Positions 1-12,179 of a stretch of 64,000 nt of DNA are shown here, piece by piece (positions within the stretch are counted from its first letter, which is position 1; each line of letters opens with the position of its first letter). The notes beneath the pieces were generated by a model that had not been told where the DNA came from, did no database searches, and saw only the letters and a list, made by a program, of their open reading frames with translations. The position numbers were made by a program, and so were the translations under genes. Origin of the DNA: Bathynomus jamesi (lineage: Eukaryota; Arthropoda; Malacostraca; Isopoda; Cirolanidae); assembly GCA_023014485.1 (NCBI GenBank), contig JAJOZX010005799.1, positions 235,001 to 299,000 on the forward strand. Direction: 5' to 3'.

Positions 1-1020
1 AACTAATATAGAAATCAATTAGTGAATTCGTCTGCAAATAAATTCGTTATATTTTGTTGAGTTTCAGCCACAATTAGAAACCATAATTGTGTTACCAGGA
101 TGCGGGACGTGAACCCAACTCAAATGCACCCCACCGACCTCTTTCCCCAACCTCCACCCTTATAGAAAGAGATCTTTAATTAGCTTGATAACTATTTATA
201 TTAAGTTTAAAGTTTTATTAGGCATATTTATAAATGAGTAATTAAAATAAGTAAACTAAGATGTTCATCGTTTAATATTCAAACTTAATTATAGGAAGGT
301 TATGCTTAAGGAACATTAATTTTTCTGCCTTTTCTGCTGCCAGTCTGTTTCTCTTTTCATCATATATTAATCCAGCACTGCTAAATAATCTCTCGCTTGG
401 TACGCTTGTTGGAGGACGTGCTAAATGTTTCCTTGCAAGTTTACTCAAGTATGGATAGATATTCTGCGTATTTTTCCACCAACTAATAGGATTGTCACAT
501 GCAGCCAGGCGTTTTTCTTGGTGATAGCTCTCGATCATTTTTACTACATCTTTTGACATCGCGTAGGTCTCGTCATTGCTGCTTGACTCAAGAAACTGAG
601 AGACAGATTCTGTGATAGATTTGCTTGTTGAAGGTGTTGGTTCTGTCACTGAAACTTTTATTCTTTTGGTGGGTGGCGAAGCGACAGATTCAAGAGATTG
701 AAGCTCTTCAACTGCTTTGCCAAGTGATGATTTAACTCGTTCTAATGTACTAGGTGAAAATAACTTAGCTTTGTAACGTGGATCAAAGTAGGTTGCAAGA
801 GAGTAACTTTATACAAGAACAGCCTCTCGTCTTGTCGCTTGCATCACTTTTGCGCACAATGAACTAGTTCTATTATTATAGTAGAATTTGATAATTTCCG
901 CTTATTAATGACGTTTTATCTCAACGGTCCACATCCGCACGACATCCGCAGTCCAAAGTGCGGATGCGGATGCAGATGCGGATTCGAGAAAATGTGCGGA
1001 TGCGGATGTGACCTACATCA

Positions 1021-1023
<3 letters not shown>
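1..1023 (-). mobile_element. Non-autonomous hAT element, left end cut off by window start
   Basis: The sequence is almost the same as 55410-56459, which is a complete copy. Compared with that copy it lacks the first ~260 bp (outside the window) and has a small deletion near position 128. The right end reads ...CTACATCACTA and is preceded by an array of GCGGAT-type hexamers (about 925-1010), matching the ends of the complete copy. The only protein trace is the C-terminal hAT dimerisation domain at 272-649. The rest of a hAT transposase is absent, so the element must be moved in trans. Element type is established from the hATC domain and TIR; boundaries are by eye. Confidence 0.85.
272..649 (-). 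pseudogene. hAT transposase C-terminal dimerisation domain (hATC) fragment
   Basis: A 125-residue open frame on the minus strand carries the classic hATC signature: a WW pair, then YPYLSKLARK, then PSERLFSSAG, then a RNRL...AEKLMFLKHN tail. In full-length zf-BED hAT transposases this domain lies at the extreme C-terminus and mediates dimerisation. The BED zinc finger and most of the DDE catalytic core are missing, so the fragment cannot be an active transposase. The twin at 55691-56068 differs at only a few residues. The frame's conservation could be recent descent rather than selection. Confidence 0.85.

Positions 1024-1109
<86 letters not shown>
1024..1109. repeat. (AT)n microsatellite, ~85 bp
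   Basis: Pure AT dinucleotide array directly abutting the right end of the hAT element. Apparent poly-(Tyr-Ile) reading frames across this and similar arrays are artefacts. Confidence 0.97.
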
Positions 1110-1112
<3 letters not shown>

Positions 1113-2192
1113 AGCATAAAAAAGCGAGTTTGGAGGGATGATCAAAAAATGAACAAGGACTGACTGAGGGGAAAAGGTATTTTAACAAGATTTGGTCCAT
1201 TTCATAAGTTCAGAAATTGTTATTGAAATTATTTACAAAATATATAAATGCATATTCTAGAATGTTCCTTTCAGTCACGTCTGTTTTTCACTAGAATTTT
1301 AAAACCTCGCCAATTAATGTTATGATTATATGTATGCGTATGATTAAACAATGCCTAAGAATTATTGGCAGTTCTTCAAGCATATTTAAGCTGTTTTTTT
1401 CTGACATTTAAAGTGTTTCCCGTTTTTACGTATATAAACTGAATGAAATTGCTTTGAGTCGATAGAATGGACACAACCAACTGCTTTATCTTGACTGTTT
1501 TCTTTACTAAGCGAGATTTAATAGTATTTTTATATTTAAAAAACTACAGTGTACATTAATTTCCAAATGTTTTGAGTAAGGTCGGAAGGTTTAGTAGGTT
1601 CGCGAAAAAATTCAAATTTGAAATGATTTTCGCATCTCTGAATTTTTCGATCCAAAAATGATAAGAATTTGTATTTTTATTTTCAACAGTAAATTTTATA
1701 GACAAAATTAAATGACGAATACTTATCAGTTCTGGATCTAAATTTGGGAGATACGCAAATCAATTAAAATCTGAAGTTTTCCGCGAGCCTGCTAATAATA
1801 AATCTTAGTTCAATTTAGTTTTATCCTGACCACAAATCTTCTATAAAATCTTCAGTTTTTCTTCTCTGTTTCTCGGAGTATTAAAGTGTTTGCCCCGAAA
1901 TATTCTTGTAGAACCACGAATAAGTCTAATGAAATGTTTAACCGCATTTATACGTAGATGTAATCATAGCATTAATTCAGAAGGTTCTAAAATTCTACTG
2001 AAACCGAAAGATATAACTGAAAGGGTCATTCCAGAATTTGCATTCATCTATTTTATAAATTCAATAACAGTTCGGAACTTATAAAAAAGACCAAATCTTG
2101 TTCAAATACCTTTTTTCTCTAATCAGTACTTGTTAATTTTTTGATAATCCCTCCTAACTATTTTGGTCATGATATATACGTATATATTTAAT
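1110..2192. other. AT-rich intergenic stretch, nothing recognised
   Basis: No coding signal, RNA gene or inverted repeat that I can support. A 64-codon frame at 1890-2084 has no recognisable motif and is treated as chance. Confidence 0.6.
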
Positions 2193-2460
2193 GCGCCTCT
2201 GTGGTGTAGTGGTTAGCGACGCTGACTACGAAGCCATCGGCTCAGGGATCGAGACACGGTGACGGCAGGCGGCGCGCAGCAAAACCCAGCTGTTCATCCT
2301 TCCACACAATAAAGAAAGTGGTTGGTAGATAAATGCGTACCCTGGGTGGCCTAGACGCTGGGCTGCCTGTGGGGCGTGGTTCGGATTCCACGTTAAACTG
2401 TAGGTATGAGGTGGAGTGAAAAGCTTAACCTTCGTCAGAATAAACAATTCAGGCGGAAGT
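2193..2460 (+). mobile_element. tRNA-derived dimeric SINE, short form
   Basis: The 5' module resembles a tRNA: box A-like TGGTGTAGTGGTTAGCG and a decayed box B (GGATCGAGAC). A second module starts with GGTGGCCTAGACGCTGG and ends with a GGTTCGGATTCC box. The 3' tail contains AAGCTTAACCTTCGTCAG. Other copies lie at 31999, 56509, 62130 and 63281. In this copy the second box A has lost part of CTAGTGGTTAAGACG. Transcription by RNA polymerase III is inferred from the boxes. An older copy by its divergence. Confidence 0.85.
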
Positions 2461-2520
2461 ATGTTTAACTCTTCATACTTCTACTTAAATTCTGAATGCA
2501 TCGATGATTATATATATATA

Positions 2521-3884
2521 TACAGGGTGGGAGAAACGGCTTGCTTTAAGGATTTTATATATACATATAATTCTTTAATAATAAACAAATTCAAATGATA
2601 TCACTGCAGTGTATGGCGATACTTTTCAAAGCAACTATACAAGGCCAGGAATGACCCGAGACTAGAACAGGAAAGCTGAAGCCCCATTCAGCGCCATATC
2701 AGTAAAGAGAGAATAGAGCAATGAAGAAAAAATCTATCTTGTATCGTGGGTTATTTCTTAAGATAATTGTGAAAAAAATTTGCGTTTATTTCAAGAAAAA
2801 TATAATAAACCACCAACAAATGCAACCACTCTTCGATACTAGAAGCTTAAACTTTTGGAAACAGGGAGCCTGGTAAAAGATCATTCAAGAAGCGGAAGGC
2901 CAGTAACGGCGACAGGAGATCACAACAAAAAAAATGTCCTCGCCAGTTTTAAAGTCGATCCAACAACTTAACGAGAAAAGTCGCACAGGAATTGGTTATT
3001 TCCAAGTTTTCAGTAGCAAAAATATTGAAATTACACGGGTACCACGATTGCAAACCCATTTACTCTCAGCTCATATACGACGATCATTTGACAGACGGCT
3101 GTAGTTTGCTGAAACAATGAGACAAAAGTTCAACAGTGATCTAGATTTCGTTCGAAAGATCAAATTTTCAGATGAATGTGTCTTCGGTTTAACGAGTAAA
3201 GGAAACAAACACAACGTTCACTACTGGGCGAAAAAAAAACCCGAATACAATTGGGTGAACTCGTTAAAACGGCTACACTAACAGTTTGGGCGTGCATTAG
3301 TTATTCAGGATTCGTTTCCTTTGACATATCGAGAGATAGGATGGATGGAAAACGTTATTGAGAGACAAACCACAGTTTGCTAATGGCATTGGCAGGAATT
3401 GGTTTTATCAACATGATGGAGCGCCGCCACATTACTCTGCAGCTGCCCGTGAGATTCTGGATACGAACGTTGAAGGAAGATGGCTTGGGTGGCGAGGTCC
3501 CATCGAGTGGCCAGCCAGCCAGCCAGATCACCTGATTTAACCCCATGTGATTTCTGGCTTTGGACTTATTTGCGTGACAAACTACATTCCTGGTTTCATC
3601 TATCCAGATATGAATGCCCTTGGCCGCAAAATAGATGAGGAACTGAAAAGGATCCCACTCGATATGTTCAGAAGAACACTGAAGGGTTTCACAGAGAGAA
3701 TCCACAAATGTATCATGACGGATGGAGAACTCTTTGAAGATTAAATTACAATTTAACAAAATATTTATATGAATAAAATTCTTACAGGCTTTTTGTTTGA
3801 TTTATTTCCTCATTTGAACACTTATCTGTATAATGTTGTTAACTAAATAGTTGTATGTATAAAATCCTTAAAGACTTTTCTCCC

Positions 3885-3890
<6 letters not shown>
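2521..3890 (+). mobile_element. Mariner-like DNA transposon, decayed
   Basis: Inverted ends: left TACAGGGTGGGAGAAA, right (reverse complement) TAAAGTGGGAGAAAAG, followed on both sides by TTTAAGGATTTTAT. The element lies in AT dinucleotide DNA, consistent with TA target use. Length ~1.37 kb is usual for an autonomous mariner, and transposase remnants run through 2800-3750. Confidence 0.85.
2800..3744 (+). pseudogene. Mariner-family transposase, multiply frameshifted
   Basis: Pieces in different frames line up in the order of a mariner transposase. First an N-terminal helix-turn-helix remnant ending in SRSGRPVTATGD (about 2860-2920). Then the first catalytic Asp in KIKFSDECVF (about 3160-3185). 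Then the second Asp in QHDGAPPHYS (about 3411-3440). The third Asp lies in SPDLTPCDFWLW (about 3525-3560), which is only readable after a frame change. The GPIEWP motif before the third Asp marks the lineage that also gave the elements at 13028 and 16187. Inactive. Confidence 0.8.
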
Positions 3891-3945
<55 letters not shown>

Positions 3946-3956
3946 TATATATTGGT
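3891..3956. repeat. (AT)n microsatellite
   Basis: AT array separating the mariner from the Penelope-like structure. Confidence 0.95.
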
Positions 3957-4696
3957 GAAGGCCGCTTCTGGCAAGCTTCAATTTCAATTTAAGCAGAAAG
4001 CAACAGACAAGGAAAGAAACATCCATCAAGTTGGAAAGGGACTATATTTTGTATATTGCAACGTTTCAAGCACAAACTATGCTCATCCTCAGGCAAAATT
4101 CTAAAAAATTAAAACATATTAAAAACCATAATGACATTAACAAATTAAAATAGGGAAAAAACCCACAAGCATTAAAAACAAAGTCACACTAAAAAAATTC
4201 TAAAAAGTTACAATTAAAAACCATAATGACTATTATGAAACAAAAGCGAACAATTAACAAGCTTTAAAACAATAAAAGTGACACTAAAAACGAACAATGA
4301 ATAACAGCTATAAAATACAAAATGTAAAACTCAAAAAACTAAAAATTCACAGGCTATCTTTTAAAACACTAAAAAATTAAAAACCCACACTAAAAGGAAC
4401 ACACCTTAAGTCTAAGCAGCACAGATTCCGAGGCAAGACTAAAAAACAGAAACATCTAAAACCAAGTAAAGGTTGGTTGTTCAAGATGTTCAGTTTAGAC
4501 GGAGGGGAACGGATGAAATATCAGAGTTAAGCGAAGGGGAGAGTTTTTTAATATACAGGGATTCTAGAAGTCTTAACGTTTGCTCACACGGAGCGGAATC
4601 TAAAATGTTAAAATTAGCTAAAGTTATATCGACTTTGCATAGAACAACATGGCTGCGTATAGCTGAAGCTTCTTTAGTTTTCAAAGGTTTGTCAGT

Positions 4697-5087
4697 ATTC
4701 AAAGTATTTGTCAACCGTCGTTCTATTGGCTCATATTTTAATGTTAAAGACCGTGTATCGGATGCTCTGCGCAGTGCTGTCGTTTATGAATTCAAGTGTC
4801 CCCGATGTGATCGGAGCTATATTGGTAGCACTGTGCGGAGCCTCGAGTCGCGTTTCTGTGCCCATATGGGCATAAGCCATAGAACTGACAAACCTTTGAA
4901 AACTAAAGAAGCTTAAGCTATACGCAGCCATGTTGTTCTATGCAAAGTCGATATAACTTTAGCTAATTTTAACATTTTAGATTCCGCTCCGTGTGAGCAA
5001 ACGTTAAGACTTCTAGAATCCCTGTATATTAAAAACTCTCCCCTTCGCTTAACTCTGATATTTCATCCGTTCCCCTCCGTCTAAACT
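4697..5087 (+). pseudogene. GIY-YIG endonuclease domain of a Penelope-like retroelement
   Basis: The plus-strand frame shows CPRCDRSYIGSTVRSLESRF followed by a His and SHRTDKP, which is the zinc-ribbon-linked GIY-YIG pattern of PLE endonucleases: CxxC before Tyr-Ile-Gly, the catalytic Arg downstream, then RT..PL. A stop at 4914 (KEA*) interrupts the frame just before AIRSHVVLC, the usual continuation with a second His/Cys pair. Coding similarity continues to about 5085 and then shifts frame. The mirrored C-terminal piece lies at 4714-4490 on the minus strand. The domain nicks target DNA in PLE retrotransposition (family knowledge). Confidence 0.8.
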
Positions 5088-5485
5088 GAACATCTTGAAC
5101 AACCAACCTTTACTTGGTTTTAGATGTTTCTGTTTTTTAGTTTTGCCTCGGAATCTGTGCTGCTTAGACTTAAGGTGTGTTCCTTTTAGTGTGGGTTTTT
5201 AATTTTTTAGTGTTTTAAAAGATAGCCTGTGAATTTTTAGTTTTTGAGTTTTACATTTTGTATTTTATAGCTGTTATTCATTGTTCGTTTTTAGTGTCAC
5301 TTTTATTGTTTTAAAGCTTGTTAATTCTTCGCTTTTGTTTCATAATAGTCATTATGGTTTTTAATTGTAACTTTTAGAATTTTTTTAGTGTGACTTTGTT
5401 TTTAATGCTTGTGGGTTTTTTCCCTATTTTAATTTGTTAATGTCATTATGGTTTTTAATATGTTTTTAATTTTTTAGAATTTTTG

Positions 5486-5530
5486 CCTGAGGATGAGCAT
5501 AGTTTGTGCTTGAAACGTTGCAATATACAA
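5486..5530 (+). ncRNA. Hammerhead-like ribozyme core in PLE tail
   Basis: Reads CTGAGGA, then a possible stem II (AGCA...TGCT), then GAAA, matching the CUGANGA/stem II/GAAA order of the hammerhead core. Penelope-like elements are known to carry hammerhead motifs in their terminal repeats. Stem III and the cleavage triplet were not resolved by eye, so the call is tentative. A mirror copy is at 4052-4094 on the minus strand. Confidence 0.4.
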
Positions 5531-5609
5531 AATATAGTCCCTTTCCAACTTGATGGATGTTTCTTTCCTTGTCTGTTGCTTTCTGCTTAAATATATATAT
5601 ATATATATA

Positions 5610-5833
5610 CACGGTGAACCAAAAGTAGGTGGACAGTAGGTTGAATACGGTTTGTGTTATATTATATTATAACTATGGTGTTCATTATAACTATGGTGTT
5701 TGTGTTATATTATATTAAATATTATAACTAAATTTATTTAAATTTTATTTTGTATTATAGTATACAAAAAAATTAAATATGTATTCTCAAAATAAACGTT
5801 ATCATTTACTGTCCACCTACTTTTGGTTCACCC
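5610..5833. mobile_element. 224-bp mariner-type MITE, copy 1
   Basis: Ends TA|CACGGTGAACCAAAAGTAGG and the reverse complement of CCTACTTTTGGTTCACCC|TA; the inverted repeats extend ~28 bp. No coding sequence. Nearly identical to 12425-12647, which implies recent activity. TA flanks fit a Tc1/mariner source. Confidence 0.9.
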
Positions 5834-5869
5834 TATATATATATATATATATATAAGTAGAAGAAAGAG

Positions 5870-6045
5870 AGAAAGGTAGAGGCAAATGTCTTTATGACTG
5901 CCAACATTTCGGGAAGTTCTTCCAGTCTTGAAAAATATAAAAAATAATTATTTAAAATTACAAATTAATAAAATAGTTCAAAATATTTAATAAGAAAATA
6001 TTAAATTAGATAAAATCGACGTCTTACTTATAAAGCCTTTTATTG
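5870..6045 (-). mobile_element. Possible Penelope-like tail fragment
   Basis: On the minus strand a CTGGAAGA...TTCCCGAAATGTTGGC string resembles the terminal motifs of PLE tails elsewhere in the window, and it also adjoins an AT array. No coding sequence remains. Confidence 0.35.
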
Positions 6046-6051
6046 TGTTTT

Positions 6052-7441
<1,390 letters not shown>

Positions 7442-7482
<41 letters not shown>
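7442..7482. repeat. (AT)n(AC)n microsatellite
   Basis: Short AT run followed by ~32 bp of AC, immediately left of the MITE. Confidence 0.95.
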
Positions 7483-7488
<6 letters not shown>

Positions 7489-8478
7489 TTGACAAAAGTA
7501 AATAGACACCAAGATGATAGTCCTCAAGAACAAATGGCAAAGCTTGTCAATGGAATGCCAGAACGTGTGTCAGTTTTACATAATGAAAAGGGGAAAGCAA
7601 CACTATTCTAAATATATTGATAGTGGTGTACCGGCAGAATCGGCCATTTTTGGGGCATCGGCATCTTGCCAAATTTAGCCGATTCTCTCACCGATTCTTC
7701 GAAATTTTAAAATTTTCATTACAAAACCAAATCTATATTTATAGAAAACTGAACGGACAAAAAACACTATTTATGTAATTTATACTAATTTCAAATTGTA
7801 TAAATTTGTAAAATTTACGAAGGGGAATAATTTTTTTTAAATATAGGCAAAGAATCGGCATTGGTATCGGATCGGCTAAATTTGGAATCGGTACATCACT
7901 ATATAAATAATAATTCATATTAAGTTGTACTTTATAATTTATATATTAAACCATCTTATTATGTTGACTTTATTTTAAGTATTTTAATAATTTTATAAAC
8001 CCAAATTATATATCCATTTTTTTATTCAAAGTGGCCACCAGGGACTTGAAAATACCTCGAACATAAGGAAAACCAATTACTTTAAATAATCTTATTCAAT
8101 TTATAAAACTAAAATAAAATTATTTTATCATTTTACTGAGTAATAAAAGTCTAACATCATTTTAGCTACGGTATTTGAGTAAAAATTCTGGTACTGTATG
8201 TTGTGGAGTGAGCTAAGGAAAAGAAAGCATTTAAACAATTTTTAAAAGTAAAAATATGAAAATTGAAAGTTTTCACATTAGGTTAGTAAAATTTACGAAG
8301 GAGAATAATTTGTTTTAAATATAGGCAAAGAATCGGCATCGGTATCGGATCGGCTAAATTTTGGAATCGGTACATCACTATATATTGATTCAATAAATCT
8401 GTTATTATTTATTCACTTTTATTAACAAATCAAACACCATGGAAAACTCGAAGGTGTCTATTTACGTTGGTCAACCCT
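7483..8478. mobile_element. Mariner-type MITE interrupted by a hAT-like element
   Basis: Outer inverted ends: left AGGGGGTTGACAAAAGTAAA and right (reverse complement) AGGGTTGACCAACGTAAA, both followed by TAGACACC. Without the insert at 7621-8380 and one copy of its target duplication the MITE would be only ~230 bp, similar in size to the other MITEs here. Confidence 0.8.
7621..8380. mobile_element. Non-autonomous hAT-like element with duplicated 3' end, nested
   Basis: Ends TAGTGGTGTACCGG and ...CGGTACATCACTA, flanked on both sides by the 8-bp TATATTGA (7613-7620 and 8381-8388), which is a hAT-size target duplication. Subterminal ATCGGC hexamers are repeated. The right ~100 bp occurs twice: at 7800-7901, ending in its own CATCACTA, and again at 8282-8380. 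No coding sequence. Confidence 0.8.
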
Positions 8479-8505
8479 ATATATATATATATATATATAT
8501 ATAAA

Positions 8506-9121
8506 GGTCTGGATCGGCTACTAAAAGTCTGCGAAGTGTATTCGCAGAAACATGATATTCTTTTTAATGTTACAAAAACTAAGGTTATGCAATTTCATCC
8601 TAAAAGCTGTAATCAGCCAGCTGATATAAGGTTTAAAATGAATGGTGAAGTAAGTGAGGAAGTACAAGAGTTTAAGTATTTGGGTCAAACTATTACCAGC
8701 TCCTTGAGTGATGACTCAGATATAAGAAAACAATCTCGAAGCCTGTGTGCTAAAGCGAATATGACCATAAGGAACTTTCGATTTTGTACAAGTGAAGCTA
8801 AAGACACTCTTTCGTACTTTCTGCAGTAATATATACGGACAGCAACTCTGGGTGAATTATAAAAAAGGTTCTGACAGAATCCTAAATTTGCTGTACAACG
8901 GGTCTTTTAGACTCTTACATAAATCACCCCCGAGATGTTCAGCTTCGCAAATGTTTGCTACCCGCAATGTCCCGAGCTTCCCGGAGGTAACAAGACGTGC
9001 TCAATACGGTCTAATGCAAAGAATTAAAAACTCAACCAACCCGATTATCCAGGCTATCCATGAGTCCTGCCATTTATCCTCTAATCTATGGAATTCTTGG
9101 TACGAAAACGTCTGTCTGTAG
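8506..9121 (+). pseudogene. LINE reverse transcriptase C-terminal region, one frameshift
   Basis: First frame (to 8829) shows LKVCEVYSQKHDILFNVTKT, where FN..KT is the end of the RT palm, then FKYLGQTI, a standard thumb motif, and DSDIRKQ. A frame change near 8800-8825 leads into the second frame with YGQQLWVNYKK, FRLLHKSPPRCSASQMF and a Trp-containing C-terminus. This belongs to the CR1/Jockey broad group by motif pattern; finer placement is not possible by eye. Upstream palm motifs and the endonuclease are absent. Confidence 0.8.
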
Positions 9122-9240
9122 CTCCACTTAACTTCGACATTACAGATATTATTTCTAATCAATTGTATATATTTCTATCCTTAGTATGTGAACTGTCATT
9201 GTATTAATAATATTTGTCATATGGACTATAGTCTGCCGAT
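8506..9240 (+). mobile_element. 5'-truncated non-LTR retrotransposon (LINE)
   Basis: Holds only the end of a reverse-transcriptase frame (to 9121), a ~110-bp 3' UTR, and a short TTTTCATTTTCATTTC tail before an AT array. Such truncation is typical of target-primed reverse transcription. The family differs from the LINE at 10638, 18505 and 53296. Confidence 0.8.
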
Positions 9241-9262
9241 AAACCTTTTCATTTTCATTTCA

Positions 9263-9274
9263 TATATATATATA

Positions 9275-9350
<76 letters not shown>
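9263..9350. repeat. (AT)n microsatellite
   Basis: AT array between the LINE tail and the PLE tail. Confidence 0.95.
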
Positions 9351-9353
<3 letters not shown>

Positions 9354-9357
<4 letters not shown>

Positions 9358-9502
9358 CCACGAAGGAATGACATCCTCAGGAACACTGAGTGTTCCTGAG
9401 GATGTCATTAGACGAAAGCGCTTGAGCACCACTGTGTTTCCTTTCCTTCGTGGTTTTATTCATCATAAATATTTTTCACGTGTTACTTTCGTGAAATAAT
9501 TA
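9354..9502 (+). mobile_element. Penelope-like tail with inverted 5' stub and hammerhead-like core
   Basis: A short inverted stub (AACCACGAAGGAATGACATC) faces a longer forward tail: TGTTCCTGAGGATGTCATTA, GACGAAAGCGC, then CCTTCGTGGTTTTATTCATC. The core CTGAGGA / GTC-ATTA-GAC / GAAA fits CUGANGA-stem II-GAAA. The same tail recurs at 53098-53220. No coding sequence. Flanked by AT arrays on both sides. Confidence 0.65.
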
Positions 9503-9509
9503 TATATAT

Positions 9510-10340
9510 ATATATATATGTTATTTATTTCAGAAACTTCATATGCCTACTTCCAATCATCAGTTGGTGAAAGTAACGCATTCTAAACACTATTAGACAT
9601 TTGATTATACATTAGTGTCCTATTTTAGTAGCATTTCGAATGTCCAATGCGATGTACATTCATTAATAATTTGATTATACGTTTCAAGTGAAACGTACGA
9701 CCGAACTACTAATGAAAGTGCATTGAATTGTATATTTTAAATGCTATTAAGATGAGGCACGCAAGCTGTAGTCACGCGCCGTGTACCTCCGCCGTACTGC
9801 AATAAGGCTAAGAAATATAATACAAGTTTACCTTATCGAAGAGTCGCCGTTTTCAACATGACTAATGTTTCATAGACACACCATCAGTGATTCCCGACGA
9901 CGGTGGTTCGGGAACCGACACCAGTTTGATACTGCGTTTTTCTTACCGGTTCGATTCGAGGCCGGATTGATCTAGAATTAATAAATATTCACATTAAACG
10001 TTAACCCAAATAAGACAACAACGTACATTCATTCAGTGAAGGTGTACAATTTCTATCTTTGTTCTCCAATAATTTCCTTTTTCATTCTCGAAAACAATTA
10101 ACAAAATTTATTAAATTCTGGAATCGATTTTCAATACAGTCTAGAATTCTGTGAATTTTTTTATTTGTTACACAGGAAAATACTCCTGAAGTTATACGAA
10201 CATATTTAATTTGTTGAAGGAGTATCGATGCATCAAAGAGCTTATTGGTTCTTATTGTTAACTGTAAAAATTATATATACATATATACACACACACACAC
10301 ACTAAATTTAAGGAAAATTCGAAGTCACTGCATGGGACAG
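9510..10340. other. Unique sequence, nothing recognised
   Basis: No coding motifs or clear repeats. A short (AC)n run lies near 10285. Confidence 0.55.
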
Positions 10341-10343
10341 ACT

Positions 10344-10602
10344 CAGTGGCGGCTCGTGGTAATTTTACTTATGCATGCAGTCACATGCATTACAGTGTAG
10401 TACATATTAGATAAGCTGTATTTTGTCTTTTATGGTATTCTTATGAGTTATGTAGTAACCGAGGATAGAACCAATATTATATTAATAATATTAATAATAA
10501 TTTTAACTTTATTTTTTTAACTTAAATAATAATTTTAAATTCATTGAGTATTTTATTTACGCATGCATTGCATGCATTGCATTCATTAAGAAGCCGCCCC
10601 TG
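10344..10602. mobile_element. 259-bp MITE, copy 1
   Basis: Ends CAGTGGCGGCTCGTGG and AAGCCGCCCCTG, a short imperfect inverted repeat. The interior is non-coding with GCATGCA-type palindromic words near both ends. Copy 2 at 15465-15720 is nearly identical. CAG...CTG termini suggest a hAT-like source, but no clear target duplication is seen. Confidence 0.8.
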
Positions 10603-10637
10603 CCCGGGGCCGGGCGGGGCCGGCGGAGTGCATGGAA

Positions 10638-11862
10638 TATATTACAAAACTATTTGCTTCGAGTAAACAGTTTAAAGAAATACATTATATTCAACTGTTT
10701 ATCTATCAGTCTATACATCGACCATTCTACAGCATCCCGCCTAATTTGTGGGATTTGGTGAAAGAGGGAATTGCTTTCCGATGTCTTCCTGCCCTCGTAG
10801 TCATGGTCAGGGACTTTGAACTTGAAATTATTCAGGTTGGTGTGCTGGAGGTTCCTCAGTTCTTTGGGCAGGGCATTACAAAATTTTGGGCCTCGTATTC
10901 TAAAGGTATTTTCCATTCTCGTTTTCATAGCCCCCTGTTCCACCGCAGCTTGGACAGCACAAAATCGGGCTCTTCTCTCATTCCAGTGCGTTTCTATTTC
11001 ATTTCTAAGGTTAGGGACAAAACCAGCGAGTATTTTCCATATATATATTATTGTGTACCGCTCGCGTCTTCTTTCCAGAGTAGAGTTTCAGGGATTGTAA
11101 TCGAGACTGGTAGTCTTCACCTTTCGTTTCCTCTATCTTAGATGTAAAAGTCCTTTGTATAATTTCTATGTTAGCAATGTCTCGTTTTCTGTATGGGCCT
11201 GTGAGTACTGAGCAATACTCAATTATTATTGGTAGGATTAGACTCTCGCATAATTTGAGCATGATGTTTGCTTTTCTGCTGCGGAAACTCCTCCTCCAGA
11301 TGATTCCATTATTTTTCTAGCTGTTATAATTTTGATGTAATAATGCTCTCTGAACCATCCGACGACATTATTATTAATCCACGATCCCTGACTCTGTTTG
11401 TCTCGCAGAGTTCCGTACCTTTTATTCCGTAGTACCTCGTTGTTACCATATCTTAGAAGGTGGAATTTTTCTTTGTTGTTGTCTTCTGGCCACTTGAATG
11501 ATGTTTCAATTTTATTTTGTAATTTTTCATAGGCACCTTCTTTCAATATCTTTTTGCATATCTTTGTCATCCGCGAAACATGACACAATACTGTCATTAA
11601 TATCTGCATCAATGTCCGCAATCGTTATTATGATGAACAAGAAGGGAGCTAATACCGTACCTCGAGAGACAGAGCTCGTGACTTCCGAGACTTCAGATTT
11701 AACTGCATTTACTACCACTCTTTGCGTTCTTTGATTCAGAAAACTAAATATCCATCTCCCTAGCTTTCCAGTAATTCCTGTATTCTTAAGTTTGGGTGCT
11801 GTAATTCCATGGCCACATTTATCGAAGGTTTTAGCAAAGTCAGTATATATATTCAGTATATA
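10638..11862 (-). pseudogene. LINE reverse transcriptase (copy A), heavily broken
   Basis: On the minus strand, from 11862 downward: DFAKTFDKCGHGI (RT domain with the first catalytic Asp), then GITGKLGRWI, then SRGTVLAPFLFIIITIADID, then SCFADD (the catalytic FADD box near 11565). The thumb and C-terminus follow: LILPIIIEYCSVLTGPY near 11210, and RIRGPKFCNALPKELRN near 10890. Frames change repeatedly. It is the same family as 18505-19830 and the better copy at 53296-55130, by the shared order and wording of motifs. Confidence 0.85.
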
Positions 11863-11965
11863 TAGTCAGTATATATATAGTCAGTATATATATTCAGTAT
11901 ATATATAGTCAGTATATATATTCAGTATATATAGAGTCAGTATATATAGAGTCAGTATAAATATT
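11845..11965. repeat. GTCAGTATATATATTCAG minisatellite
   Basis: Variants of TCAGTATATATAG and TTCAGTATATATA alternate about eight times just where the LINE frame breaks off. Confidence 0.85.
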
Positions 11966-12179
11966 CATGTTAGCGAAACAGGTAGCGACGTGAAGTTTTT
12001 AGAGAAAGTCAATCGCTAATTTTTCCAAAACCACTTGTAAATTGAATAGAATTTATTCTTCCATAATCTATAATTTGCGTAAACTATAACGTCACATTTT
12101 TGTACCTTAGCAACCAATTATATCAAGGTGTGTGTGCTAATATATGCAAGTAAATTACAGAAGGCAGAACATATATAAA

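Larger units (their letters stand above)
3988..5592. mobile_element. Penelope-like element 3' end in a ~708-bp inverted arrangement
   Basis: 3988-4696 is the near-perfect reverse complement of 4885-5592, separated by a 188-bp unique loop. Each arm, read outward from the loop, carries the end of a Penelope-like element: coding remnant, long 3' UTR, and a terminal CCTGAGGATGAGC...GAAACG motif. The loop plus right arm encode a GIY-YIG endonuclease domain. Penelope-like elements are known for inverted and tandem terminal arrangements. The reverse transcriptase is missing, so this is 5'-truncated. AT arrays lie on both sides. Confidence 0.8.

Noticed and set aside
921..1145. Poly-(Tyr-Ile), poly-(Leu-Ser) and (Arg-Glu) open frames across AT, CT and GA arrays (also at 6043, 14546, 24476, 29611, 31031 and elsewhere)
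   Set aside because: They are translations of dinucleotide microsatellites and have no coding meaning.
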